Assembly (NCBI GenBank): GCA_949775045.1
Contig: OX459096.1
Location: 30,463,475 to 30,527,474, forward strand
Direction of reading: 5' to 3'
Length of the DNA stretch: 64,000 nt
Origin: Metridium senile
Taxonomy: Eukaryota > Cnidaria > Anthozoa > Actiniaria > Metridiidae
Position 1 is the stretch's first letter. Each line of letters starts with the position of its first letter. Position numbers and translations under genes: made by a program. Under the pieces are notes generated by a model, which was given only the letters and a program-made list of their open reading frames with translations, was not told where the DNA came from and searched no databases. This document shows, piece by piece, positions 48,001-59,040 of the stretch.

Positions 48001-51000
48001 GGTTGATAAAACTACATTAGACACATCAAATAAGCTAAACAAATTGGGGGCGCCATCTTACTTTCTGAGCAAAATGACTTTAAAGTCGGCAATTTTGGCA
48101 CATCATAAGCAGCATGACAGAATGTCATAGAGGCAAAAACAAGGAAGAAATAACGTAAAAAATATCAGTCATAATACACTCTAGAAAGGCTCTAGAATGT
48201 GTTTGAAACTAATAATCTTTGGAAATTAATGAACTTTATGTTGATACCTAATACTTTTTTAGTAGAATAATAACATATATCTTGCCATTTGTTTTCATTT
48301 TTTGAAGGTCTTAGCAAAGCAGAAAAAGTCATTTTTTTGTGAAAATAATTTTTTTCAAAAATTTTTTCAAATAAATTATAAAATAAAAAATGGGGGTCAC
48401 TGTCCGAGTTTTTTAAATATTGTTTAGCAAACATTGAAAATTGGCTTGTCTGCTCGTTTTTAATTCTCAAAGGAACAAAATTATCCAAGCATTCAATGTT
48501 GTGCGTAGTACGATGTGCAGAAAAAATCCATGTATGACTAACCTGCTGAGATTTTCTGTACTATCACTGGTTTAAACAACTGGAGAGCTTCCTCTTTCTC
48601 CTTCTTCTTTGCTTCAACTTCTAGTTTTTTCTGTACAAAACAAAACAATGTAATCTCACTGAGATTAAACCACAAAATGCAAAATGATGTTGGTACATTA
48701 CATGATTCAATCATTCAATGAATCTCACTGCTCACTTAAATCCACTGATTTATTCAGTCAGACATCTTTGTATTCAGTCATTCATTCAGTTATTCATGTT
48801 TTTTTACACTGTATTTATTCATTCATTCATAATAATAACTTTATTGTGTAAGTGTGACACTAGACAGATACAAACTCTATGCCCCTAATATGCTGAAGTT
48901 AATCTGATATTGAATAATGTTAATAAATATTGACTTAACTTTACTGACGTTTCAAGCTTTAGCCCTTTGTTGGAGGGCTAAAGCTCTAAACATCAGTAAA
49001 ATCAAGTTAACATTTACGGTGTTACAAATTTCATTACATTACCTATCATTTATATTAAGAGGCGATGTCCATTAATACCAGACATTCGCGGCAAAGCTTG
49101 TTTTATCGATTTTGCTCATATTTTAACCATAGGTAGGCCTTGTCATAAGATACACCACTGTGTATTTAGTTTTGAGAAATTTTGCTTTTTTGAGGAAAAA
49201 ACGGGGGAAAACGATTTCGCGCCAAATCGCCCGTTTGAGACTCGTAATTTTAGGTCAACTTTGTCGGCTTCGTGTGCCCAAAATATTGACTCTATGGACT
49301 CAAAACTACCGTTGCAATCTTCGCCATTATCTTAAGTTATGCTCCAAGCGTTTTAAAAAACTTTCAACTGCTTTTATATTTTTTTGACACATTATTTCTG
49401 AAGTGCACTAATTACATTATACAAAATAGGTAAAAAATAACGGGCCTTTTTCCGATGTGCTGACAAACATTATTCGATTATATTTTGCCTTCTGAAAGTT
49501 AAAGGGGGAAATATCAGTCTGTGAAAAAATCAGCTTGGGTAAATGTAATGGAGCGAAGTTATGAAGCTCTAAACATTGAGAAAATATGGCTGCTTTCAGA
49601 CGAGTCTGCGTGTGGGTTTAATAAGCGTGTCAAATGTCAACAAGTAATTAACATAAACAATAATTCAAGTTCCTTTTCTATTCTACAAAATAGCTTTACA
49701 GTATCATTTCACAACGAGTAAACTTTATTTTAGTTTCCATAAGGGCATTAGAATTACATATTTGGCCTAAATTATGTCAGTTTTGTTGTCGAATACTACA
49801 AGTCGGCGCTTGTCGCCGAATATGCAAATGACTTTGTCGATAAGTGTAAACATCTTTCAATTTTTATGAAGTATTATTTCTTTTCCTTCGTTTAAAAAAA
49901 TCGGTTTTCCTTCGGATGACTCATTTTAAAGATTGTGATCTTTATTCGAAAGGGAAAACAATCGAAAATCTGTTGTTTGTCAGTTAGAGAAGGGACGCCG
50001 ACTAGGCTTTAATAATTGAAATTGATATAAGGGAATTACATATTCGATATAAATGGCCTTTGGACAGACTGCACGCCAAACAATCAAAATTCCGGAAATT
50101 ATCAATATTTACAAATATAAAAAATAATATATAATAATTACAATTATTGCCTTATTGCATTTAGACGTCACATCATAAGTTCATTGCTAGCTCCCTCCGC
50201 AGAAAACTTTTTGCTTTTCGCATCGGGATTCCTGTGGTTAGGAGGCTAGTTCAATGTCTCGTTTGTAAACTATGGCATAAGAATCATAGTCGCTACAACT
50301 AGACAGAATTATAACAACACGAAGAAAAATTGCGATAAAATTGTATTTACAAAAGGGAGAAGGGAGGAAAAATCAAAATTAAAACATACTGTGACGTCAT
50401 AATGTAATAAAGTAATAATTTTCCCAAAACTAAAGCTTACAACTACAAGTGGCTATCATGTCCTCTAAAAGCGTAATATATGGCTTTTTTAAGGGCCTTC
50501 CTTTAATGTTCGATGTGTCCAGTTGAAATCTTGAGCAAATTTCTTTTAACATGGAGATGGAAAATTTTGACAGCTTTGATTGTGATGCAATTTTGCAAAG
50601 GTCATAGTTTTCAAACGTGATTGGATGTTGAAGGCCTATCTCATCCATGACTTCACTTGCAAGATCTTTCAAATCTGCCGCCAATTGCTCTCTTTGTTGG
50701 TGCTCATCTGAACCACCATCATCATCTTCATCATCAAACTCATCATCATCAACGACCACATCTAACTTTTTCTTAGCCGCTACACGCGAGAAAAAGCTTG
50801 CAATTTGTCGAGTTGATAGCCAGTCGTCTTTGCCAAACATACGATTTCCATCGATTTTTCTCGCTGTCCTCATCATTTTGGAAACACTTGCTGGATCTGC
50901 TTTATTTCCGGTTTGTTCTCCACTTTGAAAAATGTCTAACAGGTACTTTTTTTGCTCCTCACTGAAACGCCTTCTCTGTGTCGTTGTTTTTAGAGCCCAT

Positions 51001-54000
51001 CCCATTGGTAAACAATTGTGTGCGTTTTCGACTTTATCCAACCTTATGTCCTCGTCCGTCTCGTAAATTCTGCAGCTAGCGCCATATTCGAGTTTCGTAG
51101 CATACGACTTCATTGCTTTGTCATACAATGTTTCATGTTCTATTACGTATTTGTGCCTCTCACAATCGAGATGTTTTTCAAGCGAATGATGTCTTCTAAA
51201 TGAGCGTACACATCCCTCCTCAGGACAAAAGTATAACATGTCACCCACATCTTGTTCATCTTCATCCTCACCACTGTTATTATCATGATCATCTTCATTA
51301 TCTGTCTCAGTATTCTTACGTTCATGAACTTTAGCTTTCTTAATATTTCTTGCCTTTACTGGGACAAAAGAACTGCTATGGGTGGCTATTTCGTTGACCT
51401 CTGGTAACGTTTTGGGCAAATCAAACTTACTTAAAGTCAAGAACTTTCCTGATCCGACCTTATACGCTCTCCACACTTTGATCCCCTTGGTTTCGTATTC
51501 AACATTGTTGATTAGACTTACACCATCCCACTTCACTTTTATGCTTGTGACGGGCTGTGGGCCGCAAAGGGTTACATGTACTCCGGGAATACCTCCACAT
51601 GACTCTATTGCACTCTTCATTTGTTCGGCTGTTTCTATGTCATTGCCTGCATTCAGATATGATTTCATGTGATTCTTGATCAGCGCGGCCTTTCGATCAC
51701 ATGATCCCTTGCCACCTTGCGGATCTGAGAAATCAATGCGTTTAAGCGTGATGTCGTGCTTTGATGCTAGCTGTTGTATCAAAAGCATGGTTGCCGCCGA
51801 ATGGTAACATCCTGCGTTGTCTTGCTTTAAATACACATTTTTTACGTCTGGTTTTACAGTTTTTAGACTTTTGAGTACGTCATCAAAAATGGCCAACACA
51901 GCAGGGCTTTCTTGACTACAACTCTGAAAGATGTGGACGAAAGTTAACATTTGCACTTCGCCAGTCGCGCACTTTCGTATGGCTACGGTAATATGCCAAG
52001 AGATTCCCCTCTTGCCAAACCAGTCTCTTTGGCTTTCGCGGAACTTTTTTGGAACAAGTTTCATGGCCCAATCTGACACTAACAAAACGGACTCTTCATC
52101 TAAACTTTCAAGGATTTCTTGTCTTGCGGAATCCTGGTTCACATTTCTGAGTAAATGTGCTTTCCATGCTTTGATGCTATTTTTACAATTTGCGATGATA
52201 TATTCCATTTCTTCCTTTTGTTCAACTGAACAGTCAGCATTCAAAAGATTTGCTTCTATGTCATCAATAGCAGCCGTAAACAGATTGCATCTATCGCACT
52301 GCACATTATGCTCGTGATCACACTTGCTTTGAAAGTCTTTATCACTGGGATGGCTAAGTGCAAATGGTCTACAGTGATCTGCGACTTGTGAGCTGTTTGC
52401 AATGTGAACCTGTTATATATAAATGTAAAATAAAGTTATTGAAAAATAGAACTTCATCTTTATTGTTATTATTGTTATTATGCTTATTATATTCTTACTA
52501 TAATATATCATATGTACATTTTTCATTTTTAGAATATATTATTAATTTTAACTAGAACCATATATATGTTATTAATAGAGCGCGCGAGCTCATGTTGATC
52601 TTTGGTTGTACATGTAACTAGCGCGCTGACGCGCAGTTTATAGTAACTAGACATTTTCAAACAAACTGAAAATACATCTGTAGCGCGTCCAGTAGATAAT
52701 AACTGTGATCACAAAATCATTATTGTTTATGTTTGATTACATGCTAGCTTCTTACAAATTACCTTATAGTCTCCTTTGAGGTATCGTTTGGCATGTTTTA
52801 GTTTGTCGTTCACTTCTTTTCCCCAAGTTAGGCTCTTTCCATATTCATCCACTAGCTTATCAACTACCTTTTTAAGCTCGTCGAAAGCTTCCGCACCAGA
52901 TGCAGAAAAATAATCCAATCCTTGCAGTGATTTGCGAGTAGACGCTGAGCAAACGTCCAACACTCTTAGTAAGGTAGTGCGGCTCATGGGCACATATCCT
53001 ACATCTTTACAGTAGCCTTGATATTGTCGGATAATGTGCTCTGGGATTTCCGATCGAATAACATTCGGTATTTTCATAACAGTACCCGATGAAAGTTTCA
53101 GTGTTTTTTCACCAAAAGGCAAATCCTGTACAATGTGTGTACTTGTAATAAATGTGAGGAAATGGTCCAGTTTGTCCTCTTTTACAGACATTCGAGTGCT
53201 CCTTACGGGTGGCATTGCTGCACCTCGCCCATGTAACAAAGTATGGTGTCTTGCAATATCATAACGATATTTCGTCAAACTTGGTATCCAGCGTAACAGA
53301 TCTTTAAAGCTCACTTTATCCGCCATTATAGATAGTATCTGACGACGAGAACTCCAGTTGTCTGCATTGGCATAGCACTCTGATAAAGCTTCCAACAATG
53401 GGATATCAATATCAGAGCTGCTTTCAAACTTTTTCTGCAAGTGACTGAATAGCTTGGCTGATTCACCTGGTGCAATTTCTTCAAGGCATACGTGGGTCAC
53501 TTGTTGCGCTTTTCTTACATAGAATCTCTTGGTACGGCCTGATGTTATTTCCCACGGTGTAGATAGGATGCTTCTAATTGGACTTACGTCTCTAGAACTG
53601 AGATACTCATTCAACTTTTCTCTTGGTGGTTTTTCTGCACTTATGGGGGACAACATGTACATGGACTCTTCACTAGGCTGGTAGATACTCTTTGGGGTTT
53701 CTGGACTCAATGCACCCTGAGTGTATTCCAAACTACACGGTGTACTTGTACTCTCTTGATCTCCAAGTTCAGAATCAATAGGACTAGAGACTTTTGGCGA
53801 AAAAGAGACCTCGTTATCCTCGTCATCCTAAAACATAGAAAAATGAATATTTACTCATTTGTCATCAGTCTACCGTCTATTCTATTTTTAAAAGCATTAA
53901 TTCACGTCATTCATTCATTCGTATAGTTATTCTTTCATTCATTCATTCCTTTTGTTTATTCATTTAATCATTCATTCATTTTGTTTATTCATTTAATCAT

Positions 54001-57000
54001 TCATTTTGTTTATTCATTTAATCATACATTCATTTTGTTTATTCATTTAATCATTCCTTTTGTTTATTCATTTAATCATTCATTCATTTTGTTTATTCAT
54101 TTAATCATTCATTTTGTTTATTCATTTAATCATACATTCATTTTGTTTATTCATTTAATCATTCCTTTTGTTTATTCATTTAATCATTCATTCATTTTGT
54201 TTATTCATTTAATCATTCATTTTGTTTATTCATTTAATCATTCATTTTGTTTATTCATTTAATCATTCATTCATTTTGTTCATTCATTCATTCATTCATT
54301 TTGTTTATTCATTTAATCATACATTTATTCATTCATTCATTCATTCATTTTGTTTATTCATTTAATCATTCATTTATTCATTCATCCATTCATTCACTGT
54401 ATTCATTAGGTCCATTCCTCATTCATTCACATCCATCCAAACCTATCCGCCTACTCATGAATCAATATTCACTCTTGCTCTCATTTCTTTTTTTCTTTAA
54501 TTTTCTTATTCATTCTTTCTCATTTCCCTACTCTTTTCCTTTCTCATTTTTTCTTTCTTTCTTTCTTGAAACGCCTAATTTGATTTTATTTACTGAGGAA
54601 TGTACCAGTGTCATGTGACTTAGTTGTACAGCGACATCTGTTTTTTGTTTGTTATCTTGCAATTCTTTCAGAAGCTTCCTACAGTTCACACATACACCTG
54701 GAAATAGATGTTGTCGCTACTAATTGATACCGTAACATTTCTCGTACATACCTGATCCAACTCGTACGAACACCCCAGTTCGTTTAAATATCACCTGCGC
54801 TTCAGTTTTATTAACTCCTCTTTCTCCCATCGGCCACTTCCTCTTGCCTTTTCCATGGGTTGAGATCTCCACTGGAACTCTGCATCTCTCAGTGGACCTC
54901 CTTGTCCAGCCCAAACCTAATTTTGATCGATGAAGAGGACAAATTGTCCAGGTTGCAATGTCTTTGGGACACGTAAACAATCCTGCTCGGCTTAAAATCA
55001 GATCGGCTTCATTAGCGTGTCCAGAAAACTGAAAAGCGCGCTCGTGACCAGAAATCTCCTTCTGGCATGCAAGAATAGGAATGACACTGCACGACTTTTG
55101 TCGACTTCTTTGATCATGACCACAAATCCCCCCTACGACAGCTTTGAAAGAACAGTAAATTTCCATTTCTACACCTTCGTAAACAACTAAGCATCTGAAG
55201 TTATTTAATGATCACAATCGCTTTTAGCAGCAAAAACACAATTCATGTCAATTTCAATTAAGCCTAGTCATCCCTTCTCTAACAACAAACAACAGTTTTC
55301 GTGTTTTTTTTTCTTTCGAATAAAGCTTACAATCTTCAAAAAAAGTAATCCGAAGGAAAACCGAATTTTTAAACGAAGGAAAAGAAATAATACTTCATAA
55401 AAATTGAAAGATGTTTACACTTATCGACAAAGTCATTTGCATATTCGGCGACAAGAGCCGACTTATAGTATTCGACAACAAAACTGACATAATTTAGGCC
55501 AAATATATAATTCTAATGCCCTTATGGAAACTAAAATAAAGTTTACTCGTTGTGAAATGATACTGTAAAGCTATTTTGTAGAATAGAAAAGGAACTTGAA
55601 TTATTGTTTATGTTAATTACTTGTTGACATATGACACGCTAATTGACCCACACGCAGACTCGTCTGAAAACAGCCTTATTTTCTCAATGTTTAGAGCTTC
55701 ATAACTTCGCTCCATTACATTTACCCAAGCTGATTTTTTCACAGACTGATATTTCCCCCTTTAACTTTCAGAATACAAAATATCATTGAATAATTTTTGT
55801 CAGCACATCGGAAAAAGGCCCGTTATTTCTTACCTATTTTGTATAATGTAATTAGTGCACTTCAGAAATAATGTGTCAAAAAAATATAAAAGCAGTTGAA
55901 AGTATTTTAAAAAGCTTGGACCATAACTAAAGATAATTGCGAAGATTGCAACGGTAGTTTTGAGTCAGTAGAGTTAATATTTTGGGCACACGAAGCCGAC
56001 AAAGTTGACCTAAACTTACGAGTCTCAAACGGGCGATTTGGCGCGAAATCGTTTTTCCTCGTTTTTTCCTCAAAAAAGCAAAATTTTTCAAAACTAAATA
56101 CACAGTGGTGTATCTTATGACAAGGCCTACCTATGGTTAAAATATGAGCAAAATCGATAAAACAAGCTTTGCCGCGAATGTCTGGTATTAATGGACATCA
56201 CCTCTTAAACACCGAAGCAGCTTATAATAGTTTACTCGCTAGTTTCCATTAATGTTAATACATTTCATTATCATGCTCTCCTTTCATCCTTCTCCTTTAA
56301 CCACCCCTCTCTCCCCAATCCTCCTCCTCTTTCCCATAAAAATCTACTAGTTATTTTCACGTTCGTCATTACCTTTTCTTGTTCTTGTTGGGTCTGAGAA
56401 ACAACATATGTGACATTATTAGAATTATTAATTAATTATCAATTTTGATATTTGTCAATTTTGTCTCCATTCATGGCTTTATGGTAGCTTGTTATAGCAG
56501 AACAATTTTTTCATTGATAATTATATAAAATACTAAGAGGTTATTAACCGAGCGCAAGGTCTGTACAGAAAAATATCAGACCGAGGTCTTGACAGTACGG
56601 AATGAGCGCAGTGAGGTCCGTACATAAAAGACCAAGGTCTGATATTTTACCGTACAGAACGAGCAAGCGAGGTTAATAATTCGTTTATTATATGGCTTTT
56701 TGTTTGACAAGAATTACTTCTGGTCTGTGCAACTTCCACAACTGCGCCTGCGCTTTAGTAACTAGTCACTGAAAGACAAATTTACAATGAATGCAAATAA
56801 GACCACATTTCTATAAATTCTGTAAATAATGGTTTATTTTGAACTCAAATGGCTACAAAATGTTTATTAGTTTATCTGGAATCGGCTTAAATCACAACTA
56901 AATGTCTACAAACTTGAAGTGTTCACCAAAACATCCAGATCATTGGTTCAGAGTTCAACAAAGTTCACTGTCCGGTCAATCTCAATCTTCATCGTCGCTT

Positions 57001-58113
57001 TCAATTATTCGCCATCTTCTCTTTGCTGATTGAAGTGCTGGCAATGGACCACTATATTTTTGAAAAGTGCAGTTACTTATGTTTGCAACTGAAAACATCG
57101 TCGTCTTCAATCGGGTAATAGAACTCATTGTCTGAGTGGTCACTTTCAGTAGTTAATTAAACGTAGTTAATTCGTGTACATTTTTTGAAAGAAAAAAGTG
57201 AAACAAAGGTTTTAGTTTTGAACTTCATGGTCAAAATAAAATACAAATGTTGGACCGTTGTCTTAGCAACGGTCCAAGACGGCTCTGGACAGACCGCGCG
57301 CCAGCCAATCAGAATTTAGGAAATTATCAAGCCATATAATAAAGAATATTATAAGGGCACTTGGAGATACACATTTTTCTTCTCACGAATCTCACTCATG
57401 AGAGATTTTTTCAACAATCAAAGATAAAATGCATTTCTGCGCACCCATGTTATATCCTCTATTTAATAACGAATATTAATATAAGTAAATTATTTAGCAA
57501 CAAAAACCATTTAGTATAAATTGACATAATATTTGATTCACATTTTTCTTAAAATCAATAAAATATTAATAATAGTCTAATACTTATGATGAATGAATAG
57601 AGAATCAACAGAAATCATAAGTGTAAATTAATTAAAACAAAAATAATCAAACCAATGGATGACACTAGTTGCACTTCACCGAATGCACTTCAGAACAACC
57701 CATTTTACACATCGAAGAATCAAGCATGTACGATTTCTGAAATGTACACAAGTACACGTGATCAATCTTCGGATCAAATGTTCTCACCTTTCTAGCGATT
57801 GGATTGCCTCCACTTTTCACCTTCAACAAAACAAATCTATTAGCATTGGAAAAAGCAAAAAACCGGCGTAAAATAAGAGTGATTTGTGTCTACCTGCTGT
57901 GTAACGTGTTTTACATATTCTTGCTGCTTCTTGCCTTTCTTGTTTTTCAAACCAAATGTTTTGTCCTTTGATTGATACAGATCACACAATTAGATGAGTT
58001 ATCTAATAATCCTTCCTTGAATATAAGAGTACAATTATTACCTCGATAACTCTGTCCTTCTTTTTTTCGACAGTCTTTTTGCTAGCCTCTCCACCTTTCT
58101 TTTTCGGTGGCAT
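42087..58113 (-). CDS. ZC3H15: CCCH zinc-finger protein ZC3H15 (DFRP1), DRG1-binding
   Basis: Cytoplasmic partner that stabilises the translation-associated GTPase DRG1. Thirteen exons on the minus strand: 58113-58042, 57965-57894, 57820-57788, 56393-56373, 48630-48543, 47907-47749, 47492-47401, 47085-46909, 46362-46294, 45196-45116, 44437-44339, 43915-43793, 42260-42087. Phases agree at all junctions and give 419 aa (human 426). Start MPPKKKGG; then [19 protein letters not shown] finger 1 at C104-C112-C118-H122 ([17 protein letters not shown]); finger 2 at C181-C199-C205-H209 (GWFWSC...[10 protein letters not shown]); [31 protein letters not shown]; acidic tail. Exon 4 is a 21-bp microexon. 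Intron 4 is 7.7 kb because a DNA transposon fills it. AATAAA on the minus strand at 42067-42062 is a candidate poly(A) signal only 20 nt after the stop. Confidence 0.96.
43060..43140. repeat. GGGGGT-rich repeat with poly-G tract
   Basis: A 40-50-bp unit containing GGAAATTTCAGGGGGTAGGG is repeated about three times from 42995 to 43110 (TTCCAGGGGGT..., TTCAGGGGGT...), followed by a run of ~13 G near 43121-43134. A complementary C run occurs at 42585-42593. It lies inside intron 12 of ZC3H15. Confidence 0.55.
43257..43692 (+). mobile_element. Decayed non-LTR retrotransposon (LINE) 3' reverse-transcriptase fragment
   Basis: In intron 12 of ZC3H15, antisense to the gene. The plus-strand translation gives [25 protein letters not shown], then after a frameshift [17 protein letters not shown] and [18 protein letters not shown]. 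These are typical C-terminal RT/linker sequences of CR1/L2-like LINEs. At least one frameshift and one in-frame stop are present, so it is dead. A short ATT tract follows at 43737-43755. Confidence 0.75.
44117..44294. mobile_element. TA-flanked MITE, family X copy 3, left end degraded
   Basis: Shares TTTAACCCACATCCCTTGGG, TGTATTTGAACTCACTGCTT and AGAGGTTTTGAAGCAGTAGA with 11486-11697. The right end reads AGTGTCCTCATTGTAA, a diverged version of CACTGTAA. Located in the intron between exons 11 and 12 of ZC3H15. Confidence 0.6.
45400..45655 (+). mobile_element. LINE 3' end with ATT tail
   Basis: Plus-strand translation contains [20 protein letters not shown] and [17 protein letters not shown], a common end of LINE-encoded ORF2. 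It is followed by AACAGCGCCTAGAGCAG, TATAAATATTATTAT and an ATT-rich tail. Antisense within intron 9 of ZC3H15. Only the last ~60 codons are recognisable. Confidence 0.65.
45665..45914 (-). mobile_element. tRNA-derived SINE
   Basis: On the minus strand the head reads GGTGACATGGTTGGCTGAGT, with an A-box-like TGGCTGAGTGG (45900-45890) and a B-box GGTTCGAGGTCC (45857-45846). Spacing fits an RNA polymerase III internal promoter. The body contains CCGAGTATTCCAGTTTTTCC followed by TCCCTCAGCAAAA, a block that resembles conserved parts of other invertebrate SINEs. The TAATAATA tail abuts the LINE end at 45655. Same strand as ZC3H15. Confidence 0.7.
47187..47345 (+). mobile_element. Probable tRNA-derived SINE fragment
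   Basis: Plus-strand TGACACAGTTAGCTAGTGCA has an A-box-like TTAGCTAGTGCATGG (47197-47211), and GGTCCCGAGTCC (47226-47237) resembles a B box. Spacing is about right. The body reads CCCGTCAAACGGTGCACTGA. In ZC3H15 intron 7, antisense. The match is weaker than for 45665-45914. Confidence 0.45.
48915..49048. mobile_element. MITE with TTACGGTGTTAC motif, copy 2 (partial)
   Basis: Contains TTGACTTAACTTTACTGACG, a TTTAGCCCT/AGGGCTAAA palindrome and TTTACGGTGTTACAAATTTC then CATTACCTATCAT, matching the element at 36200-36411. It ends within ten bases of the TTAA at which the large transposon begins. Confidence 0.65.
50430..55166 (-). CDS. Transposase-like zinc-binding protein of the 7.15-kb transposon
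   Basis: Proposed exons 55166-54752, 54697 to ~54630 (or 54606), 53827-52763, 52409-50430. Phases fit (1, 0, 0), giving ~1175-1183 aa with no internal stop seen. Exon 1 has [13 protein letters not shown] and a Cys/His-rich region; exon 2 adds CVNC; exon 3 ends YLKGDYK and joins [13 protein letters not shown] in exon 4. Exon 4 then has a [12 protein letters not shown] cluster, candidate catalytic acidic positions in [20 protein letters not shown] and [11 protein letters not shown], and a C2H2 finger (CPEEGC...HLDCERH), then an Asp/Glu-rich segment. This suggests a DDE/D-type nuclease fold, but I cannot assign the superfamily. Apparent starts at 52304 and 53731 are GTG and TTG inside exons and not real. 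The gene would act in the nucleus on its own terminal repeats. Confidence 0.75.
53857..54400. repeat. TTTATTCATTTAATCA satellite with 108-bp higher-order repeat
   Basis: Tandem ~25- and 29-bp units (TTTTGTTTATTCATTTAATC plus ATTCATTCA variants) arranged in a 108-bp higher-order period between about 53960 and 54250, then decaying to ATTC repeats. Lies in the intron between exons 2 and 3 of the transposase-like gene. Plus-strand frames (Phe-Ile-His-Leu rich) are artefacts. Confidence 0.85.
56536..56692. repeat. Fold-back GGTTATTAACCGAGCG ... CGAGGTTAATAATTC
   Basis: Left arm GAGGTTATTAACCGAGCGCA with GTACAGAAAAATATCAGACC; right arm GGTCTGATATTTTACCGTAC with GCAAGCGAGGTTAATAATTC. It is followed by a ~650-bp region ending AGACCGCGCGCCAGCCAATC AGAATTTAGG near 57290-57345. 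A related motif (GCACGCCAAACAATCAAAAT) is found at 50071, inside the large transposon. May be part of a larger non-autonomous element (56536-57345). Confidence 0.55.
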
Positions 58114-58145
58114 GGTGCAATATATCAAAGATGGCGGGCGAAATA
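58100..58145. promoter_or_regulatory. YY1-like site at the ZC3H15 start
   Basis: ATCAAAGATGGCGGGCGAAA on the plus strand (58120-58139) fits the YY1 core AAGATGGCGGC just upstream of the ZC3H15 ATG (58113, minus strand). The same CAAGATGGCGG core occurs at the TYW5-like start (38892-38902). The ATG within this motif also opens a 55-codon plus-strand frame; whether that is a gene is unclear. Confidence 0.35.
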
Positions 58146-58356
58146 TTATTACCCAGAAACCCATGCGCGATGAAATTCTACTACTACCCACAAGACCTTG
58201 AGAGCTCACAATACACAGGGAGTCCAGAAAATATGAACTGCGTCATGTTTGTTTCGTGTTTATTGGTCGGTTTGGTTATGTTTGTTTTAAATATATGAAT
58301 AATAGAAATGAATAGATAAATAAATAGACAAACAAATAAAGGAACAGAGAAAGGAA

Positions 58357-58485
<129 letters not shown>

Positions 58486-59040
58486 ATTGTAAGCTTTCGA
58501 ATCTGTAGAAGGCTTAGTGCTATAGAAGAAATATCAATAATTTTCAAGTCTGCAGGTCAACGACTTATTTAAAACTAAGGAGCTTAATTTATTGCCAAAG
58601 GAAGAGCTGTTGTACCTTCTTCCCTACTAAATATTAATACCAAAGTAACACATATTAAGTTGTTAGCCGTACTTTTCAGATATAGCAACGCTAACGCCAC
58701 CAAATGGGACATTAAAATCTGCGAGAAATATGGTCATACTCTAGATCATCTTCACCAACGTTTTCAATCTATTATATATTATGTCACTTTTTACTATGCT
58801 ATTTCAGTTTGGGGCTGTACCAGGCATATACTAAAGTAAACCTTTTAGAGGTAGAGCCCATATAATTTTCTCCTCCAAATTCAAACTGAGCGTTTTTTTA
58901 GGTTTTGTAAAGTAGATGTCTTTTGAGGTGAAAATCGTAGTATGAATTTTTACCTTTTTATAATATTTTGTACTTGTATGTTTAGTCCAATTTGTAATTG
59001 AGAACGTTGATTTCTAAATAAATAAAGATCAATTATTATT
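58486..59040 (+). mobile_element. Possible strongly decayed LINE fragment
   Basis: Plus-strand translation around 58680-58835 gives LFRYSNANATKWDIKI and YYAISVWGC, the latter like the (T/A)Y.ISVWG motif in the C-terminal part of LINE reverse transcriptases. The surrounding frame is broken by stops. After it lies AT-rich sequence ending AATAAATAAAGATCAATTAT (58999-59036), a plausible poly(A)-signal end. Weak evidence. Confidence 0.35.

Larger units (their letters stand above)
49059..56204 (-). mobile_element. 7.15-kb DNA transposon with ~965-bp terminal inverted repeats and TTAA flanks
   Basis: The left end GAGGCGATGTCCATTAATAC and right end GTATTAATGGACATCACCTC are inverted and flanked by TTAA at 49055-49058 and 56205-56208. 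The inverted arms run 49059 to ~50027 and ~55243 to 56204, with scattered differences (visually about 95% alike). Between them lies a four-exon gene on the minus strand. TTAA target sites are used by piggyBac and Kolobok elements; the GAGG end does not fit the CCY start usual for piggyBac, so a Kolobok-like or unassigned superfamily is more likely (inference). The element sits in intron 4 of ZC3H15 in the same orientation and makes up about 92% of that intron. Confidence 0.88.

Noticed and set aside
52304..53731. Separate genes starting at 52304 and 53731 on the minus strand
   Set aside because: Those starts are GTG and TTG codons inside longer exons; the reading frames join across a GT/AG intron as YLKGDYK + VHIANS, so they belong to one gene.
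53981..54618. Phe/Ile/His-rich plus-strand frames
   Set aside because: Translation of the ATTC/TTTATTCATTTAATCA satellite within the transposase intron.
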